From contig NZ_NMWU01000035.1 of the NCBI RefSeq assembly GCF_002860355.1, forward strand, positions 28,921 to 92,920: a stretch of DNA of 64,000 bases, read 5' to 3'. The stretch comes from Bifidobacterium margollesii (GTDB lineage: Bacteria > Actinomycetota > Actinomycetes > Actinomycetales > Bifidobacteriaceae). The notes below the pieces were generated by a model. The model was given only the letters and a program-made list of their open reading frames with translations, ran no database searches and was not told where the DNA came from. Shown here in pieces: positions 35,089 to 44,434 of this stretch. Made by a program: the position numbers and the translations under genes. The stretch's first letter is position 1; each line of letters opens with the position of its first letter.

Positions 35089-36618
35089 ATGACAGAAAAG
35101 CAACCAATCGTCGTGATGAAGGGCATCACGATCGAATTCCCTGGTGTCAAGGCCCTGGACGGTGTCAACCTTCGTCTCTTCCCCGGTGAGGTCCACGCCC
35201 TCATGGGCGAGAACGGTGCCGGCAAGTCCACGATGATCAAGGCCCTGACCGGTGTGTACAAGATCGATGCGGGTTCCATCACCGTCGACGGCAAGCCCAC
35301 TCAGCTCAACGGCACCCTCGACGCCCAGAACGCGGGCATCGCCACCGTGTATCAGGAGGTCAACCTGTGCACCAACCTCTCGATCGGCGAGAACGTGATG
35401 CTCGGTCACGAGAAGCGTGGCCCTCTCGGCATCGACTGGAAGAAGACCCACGCCGAGGCCCGCAAGCATCTGGCCAAGATGGGTCTGGAGTATCTTGATC
35501 CCCGTGCTCCGCTGAGCTCGATCTCCATCGCCATGCAGCAGCTGGTGGCCATCGCCCGAGCCATGGTCATTGATGCCAAGGTGCTGATCCTCGACGAGCC
35601 GACCTCCTCCCTGGACGCCAACGAGGTGGAGGATCTCTTCGAGATCATGCGCAAGGTGCGTGATTCCGGTGTCGCCATCCTGTTCGTCTCCCACTTCCTG
35701 GATCAGATCTACGAGATCACCGACCGACTCACGATTCTGCGTAACGGCCAGTTCATCAAGGAGGTCATGACCAAGGAGACCCCGCGCGACGAACTCATCG
35801 GCATGATGATCGGCAAGAGCGCCGACGAGCTCAGCCAGATCGGCGCCAAGAAGGCCCGCCGTGAGATCAAGCCCGGCGAGAAGCCCGTCGTCTCCATCAA
35901 GAAGCTCGGCCGCAAGGGACAGATCGAGCCCACCGATCAGGACGTGTACGCCGGCGAGGTCGTTGGTTTCGCAGGTCTGCTGGGTTCCGGTCGTACCGAG
36001 CTCGGCCGACTGATGTTCGGAGCCGACAAGCCGGACAACGGCGAGTACTACCTCAACGGCAAGAAGGTCAACATCGACAGCCCGTACACCGCGCTGAAGA
36101 ACAAGATCGCGTACTCCACCGAGAACCGCCGCGACGAAGGCATCATCGGCGATCTGACGGTTCGTCAGAACATGCTGATCGCACTGCAGGCCACCCGCGG
36201 CATGTTCAAGCCGATTCCGAAGAAGGAAGCCGACGAGATCGTCGACAAGTACATGAAGGAGCTCAACGTTCGTCCGCCGGATCCGAACAAGCTCATCAAG
36301 AACCTCTCCGGTGGAAACCAGCAGAAGGTGCTCATCGCTCGCTGGCTGGCAGTGCATCCGGAGCTGCTGATCCTCGACGAGCCGACGCGAGGCATCGACA
36401 TCGGCGCCAAGGCCGAGATCCAGCAGAAGGTGCTCGAACTCGCCGCCCAGGGCATGGGCGTGGTGTTCATCTCCTCCGAGCTGGAGGAGGTCGTCCGACT
36501 CTCCGACGCCATCACCGTGCTCAAGGACCATCAGAAGATCGCCAATATCGTTAACGACGACACGGTCTCCCAGGCCACCATCGTCGAGACCATCGCCAAT
36601 TCCGGAAAGGAGGCATGA
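35089..36618 (+). CDS. fruK: Sugar ABC transporter ATPase FruK (two nucleotide-binding domains)
   Basis: 509 residues, double-length as in RbsA/XylG/FruK ATPases. First domain: Walker A GENGAGKST, signature LSSISIAMQQ (degenerate), Walker B LILDEPTSSLD. Second domain: altered Walker A GLLGSGRTELG, signature LSGGNQQKV, Walker B LILDEPTRGID. The first domain's signature is non-canonical, common in this subfamily. Energises fructose-type sugar import with FruF and FruG. Confidence 0.9.
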   Translation: MTEKQPIVVMKGITIEFPGVKALDGVNLRLFPGEVHALMGENGAGKSTMIKALTGVYKIDAGSITVDGKPTQLNGTLDAQNAGIATVYQEVNLCTNLSIGENVMLGHEKRGPLGIDWKKTHAEARKHLAKMGLEYLDPRAPLSSISIAMQQLVAIARAMVIDAKVLILDEPTSSLDANEVEDLFEIMRKVRDSGVAILFVSHFLDQIYEITDRLTILRNGQFIKEVMTKETPRDELIGMMIGKSADELSQIGAKKARREIKPGEKPVVSIKKLGRKGQIEPTDQDVYAGEVVGFAGLLGSGRTELGRLMFGADKPDNGEYYLNGKKVNIDSPYTALKNKIAYSTENRRDEGIIGDLTVRQNMLIALQATRGMFKPIPKKEADEIVDKYMKELNVRPPDPNKLIKNLSGGNQQKVLIARWLAVHPELLILDEPTRGIDIGAKAEIQQKVLELAAQGMGVVFISSELEEVVRLSDAITVLKDHQKIANIVNDDTVSQATIVETIANSGKEA

Positions 36619-36619
36619 G

Positions 36620-37693
36620 ATGGCAGCCTCGGATAAGAAGGATGAGAAGAACGGGATCGTCAACAAGATCCTGGGAAACAATCTCACCTGGTCGGTCGTC
36701 GCACTCATCGCGCTGATCATCATCTGCACCATCGTCGACCATTCGTTCCTCAAGCTCACCTGGAACACCAACACCGGCGGTCTGGCCGGCCCGCTGATCA
36801 CCATGCTTCAGGAATCCGCCCGATACCTGATGATCGCCACCGGCATGACGCTGGTCATCTCCACCGCGGGCATCGACCTTTCGGTCGGTTCCGTGATGGC
36901 CGTGGCGGGCGCCACCTCCATGCAGCTGCTCGTGGGCGGCGCCAACGTGTGGGTCGCGATCCTCGTCGCCCTGCTCGTCGGCCTGATCATCGGCTCCATC
37001 AACGGCCTGCTGGTCTCCGTGCTCGGTCTGCAGCCGTTCATCACCACGCTGATCATGATGCTCGCCGGCCGTGGCGTGGCCAAGGTGATCACCTCCGGTG
37101 AGAACACCGACGCCTCCCAGATCGCCGGTGGCGAACCGCTGCGCTGGATGGCCAACGGCTTCATCCTCGGCATTCCCGCGAACTTCGTCATCGCCCTCGT
37201 CATCGTGCTGATCGTCGGCGCGGTCGCGCGCAAGACCGCCATGGGCATGATGATCGAATCCGTCGGCATCAACCAGGAGGCCAGCCGCATGACCGGCATC
37301 AAGCCTCGCAAGATCCTCTTCCTCGTCTACGCGATCTCCGGCCTGCTGGCCTCCATCGCAGGTCTGTTCGCCACCGCATCCGTGATGCGAGTCGACGTGG
37401 TCAAGACCGGTCAGGATCTGGAAATGTACGCGATCCTTGCGGTCGTTATCGGTGGTACCTCGCTGCTCGGCGGCAAGTTCTCCCTCGCAGGCAGCGCTCT
37501 TGGCGCCGTCATCATCGCGATGATCCGCAAGACCATCATCACCCTCGGCATCGATTCGGCCGCAACCCCGGCCTTCTTCGCCGCGGTGGTCATCATCATC
37601 TGCGTGATGCAGGCTCCGAAGATCCATAATCTGAGCGCCGAAATGAAACGCAAGCGCGCGCTCAAGGCTTCTCAGAAGGCGGTGGCAGCATGA
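36620..37693 (+). CDS. fruF: Sugar ABC transporter permease FruF
   Basis: 357 residues, starting 1 nt after fruK's stop. About eight hydrophobic helices. The AraH/RbsC-type sequence TGMTLVISTAGIDLSVGSVMA and the second signature MLAGRGVAKVI are intact. Forms the channel with FruG, whose start overlaps its stop. Confidence 0.9.
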   Translation: MAASDKKDEKNGIVNKILGNNLTWSVVALIALIIICTIVDHSFLKLTWNTNTGGLAGPLITMLQESARYLMIATGMTLVISTAGIDLSVGSVMAVAGATSMQLLVGGANVWVAILVALLVGLIIGSINGLLVSVLGLQPFITTLIMMLAGRGVAKVITSGENTDASQIAGGEPLRWMANGFILGIPANFVIALVIVLIVGAVARKTAMGMMIESVGINQEASRMTGIKPRKILFLVYAISGLLASIAGLFATASVMRVDVVKTGQDLEMYAILAVVIGGTSLLGGKFSLAGSALGAVIIAMIRKTIITLGIDSAATPAFFAAVVIIICVMQAPKIHNLSAEMKRKRALKASQKAVAA

Positions 37694-38712
37694 CGACTGC
37701 AACGGTAAATGCTCCGAAGACCAAGAAGGCCAAGGGCGGCAAGTTCGACGCCCAGATGATTCCGACGATCGCCGCGGTGGTGATCTTCATCCTGATGCTG
37801 ATCATGGGTCAGGTGCTGTTCGGCACCTACTTCAGGCTCGGCTTCATCTCGTCCCTGTTCATCGACCACGCCTACCTGATCATTCTGGCCGTGGCCATGA
37901 CCCTGCCGATCCTCACCGGCGGCATCGATCTTTCGGTCGGCGCCATCGTGGCCATCACGGCCGTGGTCGGCATGAAGATGCTCAACGGCGGCACTCCGGC
38001 GCCGCTGGTGCTCGTGGTCATGCTGCTCATCGGCGCGGCGTTCGGTCTGCTGGCCGGCGTGCTGATCGAGGAATTCAACATGCAGCCGTTCATCGCAACG
38101 CTGTCCACGATGTTCCTCGCCCGAGGCATCGCCTCGATCATCTCCACCGATTCGCTCACCATGCCTGCCAACAACAACTACAGCTGGATCGGCGGCGAAG
38201 GCTGGAAGATCATCGACAATCCGAAGATCTCGAACGATCTGAGCATCAACCTCGGCGTGATCATCGCCGTCGCGGTGGTCATCTTCGGCTACATCCTGCT
38301 GCACCACACCCGTACCGGTCGCACGATCTACGCCATCGGCGGTTCCCGCTCGTCCGCCGAGCTCATGGGTCTGCCGGTCAAGCGCACCCAGTACGTGATC
38401 TACCTGACGTCCGCCACGCTGGCCGCCCTCGCCTCCATCGTGTACACCGCCAACATCGGTTCGGCGAAGAACACCGTCGGCGTCGGCTGGGAGCTCGATG
38501 CAGTCGCCTCCGTGGTCATCGGCGGCACGATTATCACCGGTGGCTTCGGCTATGTGCTCGGTTCCGTGCTCGGTGCACTGGTCCGTTCCATCCTCGAACC
38601 GCTCACCACCGACTTCGGCGTGCCCGCCGAGGCCGTGCAGATCGTGGTCGGCATCATGATCCTCGTGTTCGTCGTCCTGCAGCGTGCGGTCACCGCATTG
38701 CAGAAAGAATAG
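37690..38712 (+). CDS. fruG: Sugar ABC transporter permease FruG
   Basis: 340 residues, ATGA overlap with fruF. RbsC-type permease with TLPILTGGIDLSVGAIVA and FLARGIASIISTDSLTM. Last gene of the fru operon; a strong terminator follows. Confidence 0.9.
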   Translation: MTTATVNAPKTKKAKGGKFDAQMIPTIAAVVIFILMLIMGQVLFGTYFRLGFISSLFIDHAYLIILAVAMTLPILTGGIDLSVGAIVAITAVVGMKMLNGGTPAPLVLVVMLLIGAAFGLLAGVLIEEFNMQPFIATLSTMFLARGIASIISTDSLTMPANNNYSWIGGEGWKIIDNPKISNDLSINLGVIIAVAVVIFGYILLHHTRTGRTIYAIGGSRSSAELMGLPVKRTQYVIYLTSATLAALASIVYTANIGSAKNTVGVGWELDAVASVVIGGTIITGGFGYVLGSVLGALVRSILEPLTTDFGVPAEAVQIVVGIMILVFVVLQRAVTALQKE

Positions 38713-38733
38713 CGACACGTCCGGTTCTCCTTG

Positions 38734-38767
38734 GCGAGGCCCGTCGGAATCATCCGGCGGGCCTCGC
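38734..38767 (+). terminator. Terminator after the fru operon
   Basis: 15-bp arms (38734-38748 and 38753-38767), one G-U pair, 4-nt loop, followed by TTCGTCT. Confidence 0.8.
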
Positions 38768-39009
38768 TTCGTCTCGGAATAGGTCAGCCATGCCAATCGG
38801 ACAAGTGTGCGTCGTCTCACATTTGAAGGCATAGAGGTCCATAATGTGGAATTATTGGCCGCGATCCGATCATGAGGAGCAAGATTAGAGCGATTCCAAA
38901 AGAAGGGAAGACAACCTCCGCGCCGTCGCCTTGCGTTGCACTTGACGACAGCGGGTGTAACGTGGCCTCCGTAGCGGTTCTCGGTTTGGTATTGAGAGGA
39001 AATGAAGTC

Positions 39010-40326
39010 ATGTCCACCACATCGGTTTCCGTAACCGGCACCCAGTCCGCAGTGAAGAAGGACTCCGTCGCCGAGATCATTGCGGCATCCATGGTCGGCA
39101 CCGCCATCGAGTTCTACGACAATTACTGCTATTCCATCGCCGCCGCCAGCTACTTCGGCGTCATCTTCTTCACCGACGTAGCCAAGTCCAATCCCGCCAT
39201 CGCCACGCTCATGGCCTTCGTCACCTTCGCCGTCTCCTTCCTCGCCCGTCCGTTCGGATCCATGCTGTTCGGTCATTTCGGCGACAAGCTCGGCCGCAAG
39301 AAGACGCTGGTCGTGGCCCTGATGACCATGGGCATCGCCACGTTCCTCGTGGGCGTGCTTCCCGGTTACGAGCAGATCGGCGTGTGGTCCGTCGTGATCC
39401 TGTGCGTCTGCCGCGCCTGCCAGGGCGTCGGCCTCGCCGGCGAATGGTCCGGCGCCGCACTGGTCGCCACGGAAAACGCTCCCGCCGACAAGCGCGCCCT
39501 GTACGGCTCATTCCCGAACCTCGGCGCCCCGATCGGCTTCTTCTGCGCCTACGGCATCAACCTGCTGCTCACCACGCACCTGAGCAAGGCCCAGATGCTC
39601 TCCTTCGGATGGCGCATCCCGTTCCTCATGTCCGCCATCCTCGTCGTCATCGGCCTGTACGTGCGCGCCCGCATGAGCGAAACCCCGATCTTCCAGCAGG
39701 CTTCCGCCGAGAAGCGCACCTCCAAGCACCCGCTCACCGATCTGCTCCCGTACTGGAAGCAGGTGCTGCTGGGTACCGTGGCCATGGGCATCACCTACAC
39801 GCTGTTCTACATTCTCGGTACCTGGTCGCTCAGCTACGGCGTCGCCAACCTCGGCTTCAGCCAGCCGCAGTATCTGGCCATGCAGATGGTCTCGGTGTTC
39901 TTCTTCGCCGCGTTCATCGTCGTCGGATGCCTGCAGGCCGACAAGCTCGGCCGTAAGAAGGTGCTGATCGCCACCACCGCAGTCACCCTCGTATTCAGCT
40001 TCTTCGCTCCGGCGCTGCTTCAGCACGATATGGTACGCATCATGGTGTTCCTCTGCATCGGATTCGTGCTCATGGGTGGCCTGTTCGGTCCTTCCGGCGC
40101 CTATCTGCCCGAGCTCTTCCCGATGCATGTGCGCTACTCCGGTGCTGGTCTGAGCTACAATCTCGCCGCCATCTTCGGTGGCGCCTTCGCTCCGTCTCTG
40201 GCCACTTGGCTGGTGAGCACCTATGGCATCATGTCCGTCGGCTGGTACATGGCCGCCATGAGCGCCGTCGCGCTGATCGCGCTGCTACTCATCAAGGAGA
40301 GCAAGAACATGGATTACACCAAGTGA
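39010..40326 (+). CDS. MFS transporter, metabolite:H+ symporter (MHS) family
   Basis: 438 residues from ATG 39010 (GAGAGGA 10 nt upstream); a longer frame upstream lacks support. Twelve hydrophobic segments. MHS-type signatures: GTAIEFYDNYCYSIAAASYFG in helix 1, RPFGSMLFGHFGDKLGRKKTL in loop 2-3, and GEWSGAALVATENAP. The substrate is not readable; relatives carry organic acids or osmolytes. Monocistronic, with its own terminator. A weak -10-like TAACGT is at 38958-38963. Confidence 0.85.
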   Translation: MSTTSVSVTGTQSAVKKDSVAEIIAASMVGTAIEFYDNYCYSIAAASYFGVIFFTDVAKSNPAIATLMAFVTFAVSFLARPFGSMLFGHFGDKLGRKKTLVVALMTMGIATFLVGVLPGYEQIGVWSVVILCVCRACQGVGLAGEWSGAALVATENAPADKRALYGSFPNLGAPIGFFCAYGINLLLTTHLSKAQMLSFGWRIPFLMSAILVVIGLYVRARMSETPIFQQASAEKRTSKHPLTDLLPYWKQVLLGTVAMGITYTLFYILGTWSLSYGVANLGFSQPQYLAMQMVSVFFFAAFIVVGCLQADKLGRKKVLIATTAVTLVFSFFAPALLQHDMVRIMVFLCIGFVLMGGLFGPSGAYLPELFPMHVRYSGAGLSYNLAAIFGGAFAPSLATWLVSTYGIMSVGWYMAAMSAVALIALLLIKESKNMDYTK

Positions 40327-40377
40327 GCCGGTTCGCGTAGGATTCGCGACGGGCTTGCTCGGGACCCTTTTCGAGCA

Positions 40378-40421
40378 GAAAGCGGGGGATTCCTCTTCAT
40401 TCGGAGGGATCCCCCGCTTTC
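40378..40421. terminator. Bidirectional terminator hairpin
   Basis: Perfect 13-bp arms (40378-40390 and 40409-40421) between the convergent MFS and aldolase genes. Confidence 0.85.
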
Positions 40422-40492
40422 GTCGTTCCGTGGCTGCTTTCGGACGGTTTCCGAGCCGTCGGCCCGATCCCCACGTCCGATCGGATCTCCGA

Positions 40493-41518
40493 TCAGATCA
40501 ATGCCAGCAGCGCATCGACGTCCTCGGCCTTCGTGGCCCAGCTTGTGGCAAACCGTATCGTGGTGCGGCCATCGTCGGTCCTCTCCCAGAAGCTCAGCGT
40601 CGCATGCTCGCGCAACCGCGCCAGCGTATCGTCGTCCACGGTCAGGAACTGCTGATTGGTTGGGGAGTCGAACGGCAGATCATAGCCCTTGGTGAGGAAT
40701 CCCTCCCTGATGCGCATGGCCTGCTCGTCCGCATGACGTGCGATATGCGTGTACAGGTCGTCGGTGAACAGCGTGCGGAACTGCAATCCCAATAGCCAGC
40801 CCTTGGCCAGCAGAGCGCCGTTGAGCTTCATCTGCGTGAAGAACGCGGGAATCATGCCCGGACGCGCGATCACCACCGCTTCGCCGAACAGCGCACCCAC
40901 CTTGGTGCCCCCGATGTAGAACACGTCGCAGGTTTCTGCCACGGTTTTCAGCGTCACGTCCGTGCCGTCGGCCGCGACCCCATAGCCAAGACGCGCCCCA
41001 TCGAGATACAGCGGTATGCCGAAGTCACGGCAGACGTGGGAGATCCTTTTCAGCTCGTCGGCGGAGTACAGCGTACCGAATTCCGTGGGATGCGAGATAT
41101 ACACCATGCCGGGATGCACCATGTGGTCATGGTTTTCGTCCCGTCGGAAATCGTCAAGAAACCGTTCGAGCTCCTCGGCGTCGATTTTGCCCTGATGCTG
41201 TGGCAAAGGCATCACCTTGTGTCCGGAATCCTCGATAGCGCCGGCTTCATGCACGTTGATATGCGCGGATTGCGCGGCCACGATGCCTTCATACGGTCTC
41301 AGCGAGGCGGCGATGACCGTGCGGTTGGTCTGCGTACCGCCCTGCAGAAACCATACTTCGGCCTGCGGGCACCCGCATGCCTCCCGTATGCGTTCACGGG
41401 CTTCGTCGCATACCTCATCGAGCCCGTACCCGACGTGCTGATGTCCGGCGTCCGCCAGCAACGCCTCCAGAACGAGCGGATGCGCGCCTTCCATGTAATC
41501 GCTGTCGAAATGCAGCAT
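40493..41518 (-). CDS. Threonine aldolase / beta-eliminating lyase family enzyme
   Basis: 341 residues from ATG 41518 (Shine-Dalgarno GGAAGG); a longer upstream frame is unsupported. Fold-type I PLP enzyme: likely Schiff-base Lys206 in YIGGTKVGALFGE and cofactor Asp173 in PLYLDGARLG. Family members cleave L-threonine or allo-threonine to glycine and acetaldehyde. Gly-rich entry VWFLQGGTQTN is also typical. A low-specificity L-threonine aldolase (LtaE-type) is the leading possibility. Confidence 0.85.
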   Translation of the reverse strand: MLHFDSDYMEGAHPLVLEALLADAGHQHVGYGLDEVCDEARERIREACGCPQAEVWFLQGGTQTNRTVIAASLRPYEGIVAAQSAHINVHEAGAIEDSGHKVMPLPQHQGKIDAEELERFLDDFRRDENHDHMVHPGMVYISHPTEFGTLYSADELKRISHVCRDFGIPLYLDGARLGYGVAADGTDVTLKTVAETCDVFYIGGTKVGALFGEAVVIARPGMIPAFFTQMKLNGALLAKGWLLGLQFRTLFTDDLYTHIARHADEQAMRIREGFLTKGYDLPFDSPTNQQFLTVDDDTLARLREHATLSFWERTDDGRTTIRFATSWATKAEDVDALLALI

Positions 41519-41540
41519 CGATATCTTCCTTCCCCCTTGC

Positions 41541-41557
41541 CGATTCTTGGCGAATCG
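41541..41557. repeat. Short inverted repeat upstream of the aldolase gene
   Basis: CGATTC (41541-41546) and GAATCG (41552-41557), 5-nt spacer, about 25 nt before the start codon; possible operator or leader hairpin. Confidence 0.35.
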
Positions 41558-41618
41558 ACGACTATTCGATAGATATGCAGTGTATTTCGCATAGGCGAAA
41601 AATTGAAACGCATGCCAC

Positions 41619-41644
41619 ATATAGGGATTCCAGATATAGGGATT
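41619..41644. repeat. Tandem repeat between aldolase and peroxiredoxin genes
   Basis: ATATAGGGATT occurs at 41619-41629 and 41634-41644 (15-nt period), with a degenerate third copy (GGATATTCGGGG) following. Purpose unknown. Confidence 0.5.
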
Positions 41645-41737
41645 TCGGATATTCGGGGACCGTTGGGCTATTGTCGGGGAGAGAGGACGAACCGGCGTGT
41701 CGGATTATCGGCGATTGATCGCCACGCCTCCGAGGAG

Positions 41738-42247
41738 TCAATCCATCTTCGCCAGTTGCCTGAGCAGCGAATCCACATGGCCCGTGGCCCGGACGTTGTA
41801 TCGTGCCAATTCGATCGTGCCGCTCTCATCGATCACGAATGTGGAACGGATCACGCCGAGTCTCACCTTGCCGTACAGTTTCTTCTCCCCGTAGGCGCCG
41901 TACTGCCGGTGCACGGTCAGATCGGGATCGCTCAGCAGCGGGAAGGTGAGTCCGTCTCGTTCGCGGAACCGGGCGAGTCTGTCGAGCGAATCCTTCGACA
42001 CGCCGACCACCGTGTACCCGGCCGCCGTCAGCCGGTCGAGCCGGTCTCGGAAGTCGCAGGCCTCCTTGGTGCAGCCGGGGGTCATCGCGGCGGGGTAGAA
42101 GTATAGGATCACGCGTCCGCCGCGCAGGGAGGAGAGGGTCAGTTCCCCTCCCTGATCGTCGGGAAGGGTGAAATCGGGGGCTGTCATGCCCGCTTCCAGT
42201 CGTGTCGTGGTTCCGTTCTGTCCGTTGGTTTCCCTGGTATCGCTCAT
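41738..42247 (-). CDS. bcp: Thioredoxin-dependent thiol peroxidase (Bcp/PrxQ family)
   Basis: 169 residues if started at ATG 42247 (MSDTRETNGQ); an in-frame ATG at 42256 is an alternative. Peroxiredoxin motif MTPGCTKEAC carries the peroxidatic Cys59 and the resolving Cys64, the PrxQ spacing. It reduces hydroperoxides. Other conserved segments: APDFTLPDDQGG, VVGVSKDSLDR and RSTFVIDESG. TATCAT ends 7 nt before this ATG (leaderless candidate). The ORF lies in the cytoplasm and is downstream of a PP2C-like gene. Confidence 0.92.
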   Translation of the reverse strand: MSDTRETNGQNGTTTRLEAGMTAPDFTLPDDQGGELTLSSLRGGRVILYFYPAAMTPGCTKEACDFRDRLDRLTAAGYTVVGVSKDSLDRLARFRERDGLTFPLLSDPDLTVHRQYGAYGEKKLYGKVRLGVIRSTFVIDESGTIELARYNVRATGHVDSLLRQLAKMD

Positions 42248-42254
42248 GCCGACC

Positions 42255-42260
42255 ATGATA
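42255..42260 (-). promoter_or_regulatory. -10 box for a probable leaderless bcp transcript
   Basis: TATCAT on the minus strand, 7 nt before ATG 42247. No Shine-Dalgarno. Confidence 0.4.
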
Positions 42261-42293
42261 GTAGTGGGCGGTCATACGACGAACCGGAGAAGA

Positions 42294-43217
42294 TCACACG
42301 ACGAACCGGATATAGGTGCGATCGTCGAAGAACCCCGAACCGTTCGGGAAGCCCTTGGTCGATTCGAATTCACGGATCAGACGGGGATCTCGATCACGGA
42401 GTTGGGACAATGCTCGCTCGGATTCCTCCAATGACCGCTTCAGGATGGGATATCCGTCACTGGCCAGTATGATCTCATCGCTGGAATTCACCGGGATAAC
42501 GGGGACGGGCCATTCACGGTCGGTGTATCCATCGAAGACGAAGTAACCGAATGCGTCATCACGTCGATTCGCGAACCGGGATTGCAGTCGCAGCAGCGGC
42601 GATATAGCTTCGCGACCGATGTCCCGTTCATCGTCGGCGGGAAAGGCCGCGATGCCGCGCTCGGCGGCCGATCCGCCGTTCAATCCGCCGTTCAATCCCG
42701 ATCCCAATTCCTCGGAGATCATCCTTCGACCGTCGGCATCCGCCATATCGTATAGCCTGCAGACCATCGACCGCACCGCAGCCAGCACAACGTCCACACG
42801 CTTCGTCGTCGGTACGATCGTGCCGTTGACCATCGCCTGACAATCACCAAACAGCCAGATCTCACGCCTCGCCGCGCTGAACACCACGGCGTTCGCCGCC
42901 AGCCGCTCCTCCGGATGCACGTCGAAGAAATCCCGCGGATGATCGGGAACGTCGTCATACCGGCCACGCAGCGAGGAATCCAGAAGCCGCTGCATGGTAT
43001 GCACATCCATATCGGGATGTTCGACATCGGCCACCGCCAGCGTTTCCAACAACGACTCCCGGGCAATCACCCCGGGCGAAGGATTCCACCGAACCAGCCG
43101 GCACTTCGACGTCACCCCATCGACCACTGCGACGAAGGCATCGCCGACGAACAGGCCATCCTCATTGAGCGACGAATCCCCATGCTTGCCGTACGTCGCG
43201 GACTCCACGATCCTCAC
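42294..43217 (-). CDS. PP2C-like serine/threonine phosphatase family protein
   Basis: 307 residues if started at GTG 43217 (MRIVESATYGKHG). PP2C-like landmarks: LNEDGLFVGDAFVAVVDG (Asp residues for metal binding), EIILASDGYPIL near the C-terminus, and VHPEERLAANAVVFSA. Other PP2C motifs are weak, so catalytic competence is uncertain. A repeated GLNGGLNGG is at about residues 185-195. The start was chosen because TAGACT (43225-43230, minus) ends 7 nt upstream, implying a leaderless mRNA. No neighbouring kinase is visible. Confidence 0.6.
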   Translation of the reverse strand: MRIVESATYGKHGDSSLNEDGLFVGDAFVAVVDGVTSKCRLVRWNPSPGVIARESLLETLAVADVEHPDMDVHTMQRLLDSSLRGRYDDVPDHPRDFFDVHPEERLAANAVVFSAARREIWLFGDCQAMVNGTIVPTTKRVDVVLAAVRSMVCRLYDMADADGRRMISEELGSGLNGGLNGGSAAERGIAAFPADDERDIGREAISPLLRLQSRFANRRDDAFGYFVFDGYTDREWPVPVIPVNSSDEIILASDGYPILKRSLEESERALSQLRDRDPRLIREFESTKGFPNGSGFFDDRTYIRFVV

Positions 43218-43224
43218 GCCGGCA

Positions 43225-43230
43225 AGTCTA
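43225..43230 (-). promoter_or_regulatory. -10 box for a leaderless PP2C-like gene
   Basis: TAGACT on the minus strand, 7 nt from GTG 43217. Confidence 0.4.
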
Positions 43231-43415
43231 GTCGCCCGGCGCCGCAACACGGCACTGGCCGGGTTCAAGGACGGCGTAGCAGTCCGGGAACCCGCGCGGG
43301 CAGGTCTTCGCCCAGCGCCGATCGGACGAACCGCTCCCTGATTCGCCGCCGCACGCTGATAGACTCGGCACTAGCCGGCGTCCCGGCCGGCGATACATCG
43401 TAAAGGAGCGATGAC

Positions 43416-44273
43416 ATGACAGACGTGGAAGCGATCTTCGATGAGCGATACCCACTCGACAAGTGGAAGAACCCGGACTATTCGATCATGGACCGGTTCT
43501 CCCTACGAGGCAAGAAAGGATTCGTCACCGGCGCCGCAGGAGGACTCGGCCGCAACGCCGCGGCGGCTCTCGCACAGGCCGGCGCCGACGTGGCATTGGT
43601 CGACCTGCCTTCGACCATGGATCACCTGAAGGAACTCTCCGCACGGATGAGCGAACGATTCGGCGTGAACGTCACGGCACTGCCCTGCGACGTGACCGAC
43701 GTGGATCAGGTCGCCGAACTCAAGAGGAGCCTCGTGAATGAACTGGGCACCGTGGACTTCGCGTTCCTCAACGCCGGCGTCAACATACCCGGCGACGATC
43801 AGGACGCCACCGAAGAGGTATGGACCAAAACCATCGAAATCAACCTCAACGGAGCCTACCGCACCGGACGCATCGCGCACGAGATCATGCGCGAACACGG
43901 CCACGGCGGCTCCCTCGTGTTCACCTCGTCCCTCTCCGGCCACAACGCCAACTACATGATGGGCGGCCCCACCCCGGTCAACGCCTACGGCGCCACCAAG
44001 GCCGGCATCATGGAGCATTCACGGTACCTCGCCGCCGCGCTCGCGAAATACGGCATCCGTTCCAACACCATTTCGCCCGGCTACATCTGGTCCGGCATCT
44101 TCAACGGACGCATCAGCATGGAGGCCCATGACGCCATGCTGGAGGTCGTGCCGGCGCAACGGTTCGGCACCAACGACGAGATCGCCAGTGCCGTGCTGTT
44201 CCTCGCTTCCGATGCCTCGTCGTACGTCACCGGCACGGATCTGCGAGTGGATGGCGGATACTGCATCTACTGA
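43416..44273 (+). CDS. SDR-family oxidoreductase
   Basis: 285 residues, Shine-Dalgarno AAAGGAG. NAD(P)-dependent Rossmann enzyme: cofactor motif TGAAGGLG (38-45), NAG motif (LNAGVN), catalytic Ser in SSLSG, Tyr191 and Lys195 in YGATK. PG motif ISPGYI follows. Substrate unclear; sequence resembles gluconate or polyol dehydrogenases (sorbose reductase type). It may form a loose cluster with the following aminotransferase and hydroxyacid dehydrogenase, though gaps of 160 and 88 nt separate them. Confidence 0.85.
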   Translation: MTDVEAIFDERYPLDKWKNPDYSIMDRFSLRGKKGFVTGAAGGLGRNAAAALAQAGADVALVDLPSTMDHLKELSARMSERFGVNVTALPCDVTDVDQVAELKRSLVNELGTVDFAFLNAGVNIPGDDQDATEEVWTKTIEINLNGAYRTGRIAHEIMREHGHGGSLVFTSSLSGHNANYMMGGPTPVNAYGATKAGIMEHSRYLAAALAKYGIRSNTISPGYIWSGIFNGRISMEAHDAMLEVVPAQRFGTNDEIASAVLFLASDASSYVTGTDLRVDGGYCIY

Positions 44274-44434
44274 CGTGGCATGCGGCGGAGCCTTCGACGG
44301 GTTCGGCGGAATGCGGCTAAGATGCTGCAAGGACGACGCGTAGGGGAGCGGATCGTATATCTCATTCGGGATCATGCGATTCGTTCTCATCTGCGCCGAA
44401 TGGAACACCTCGGTCATAGCACAAGGAACCTTTT

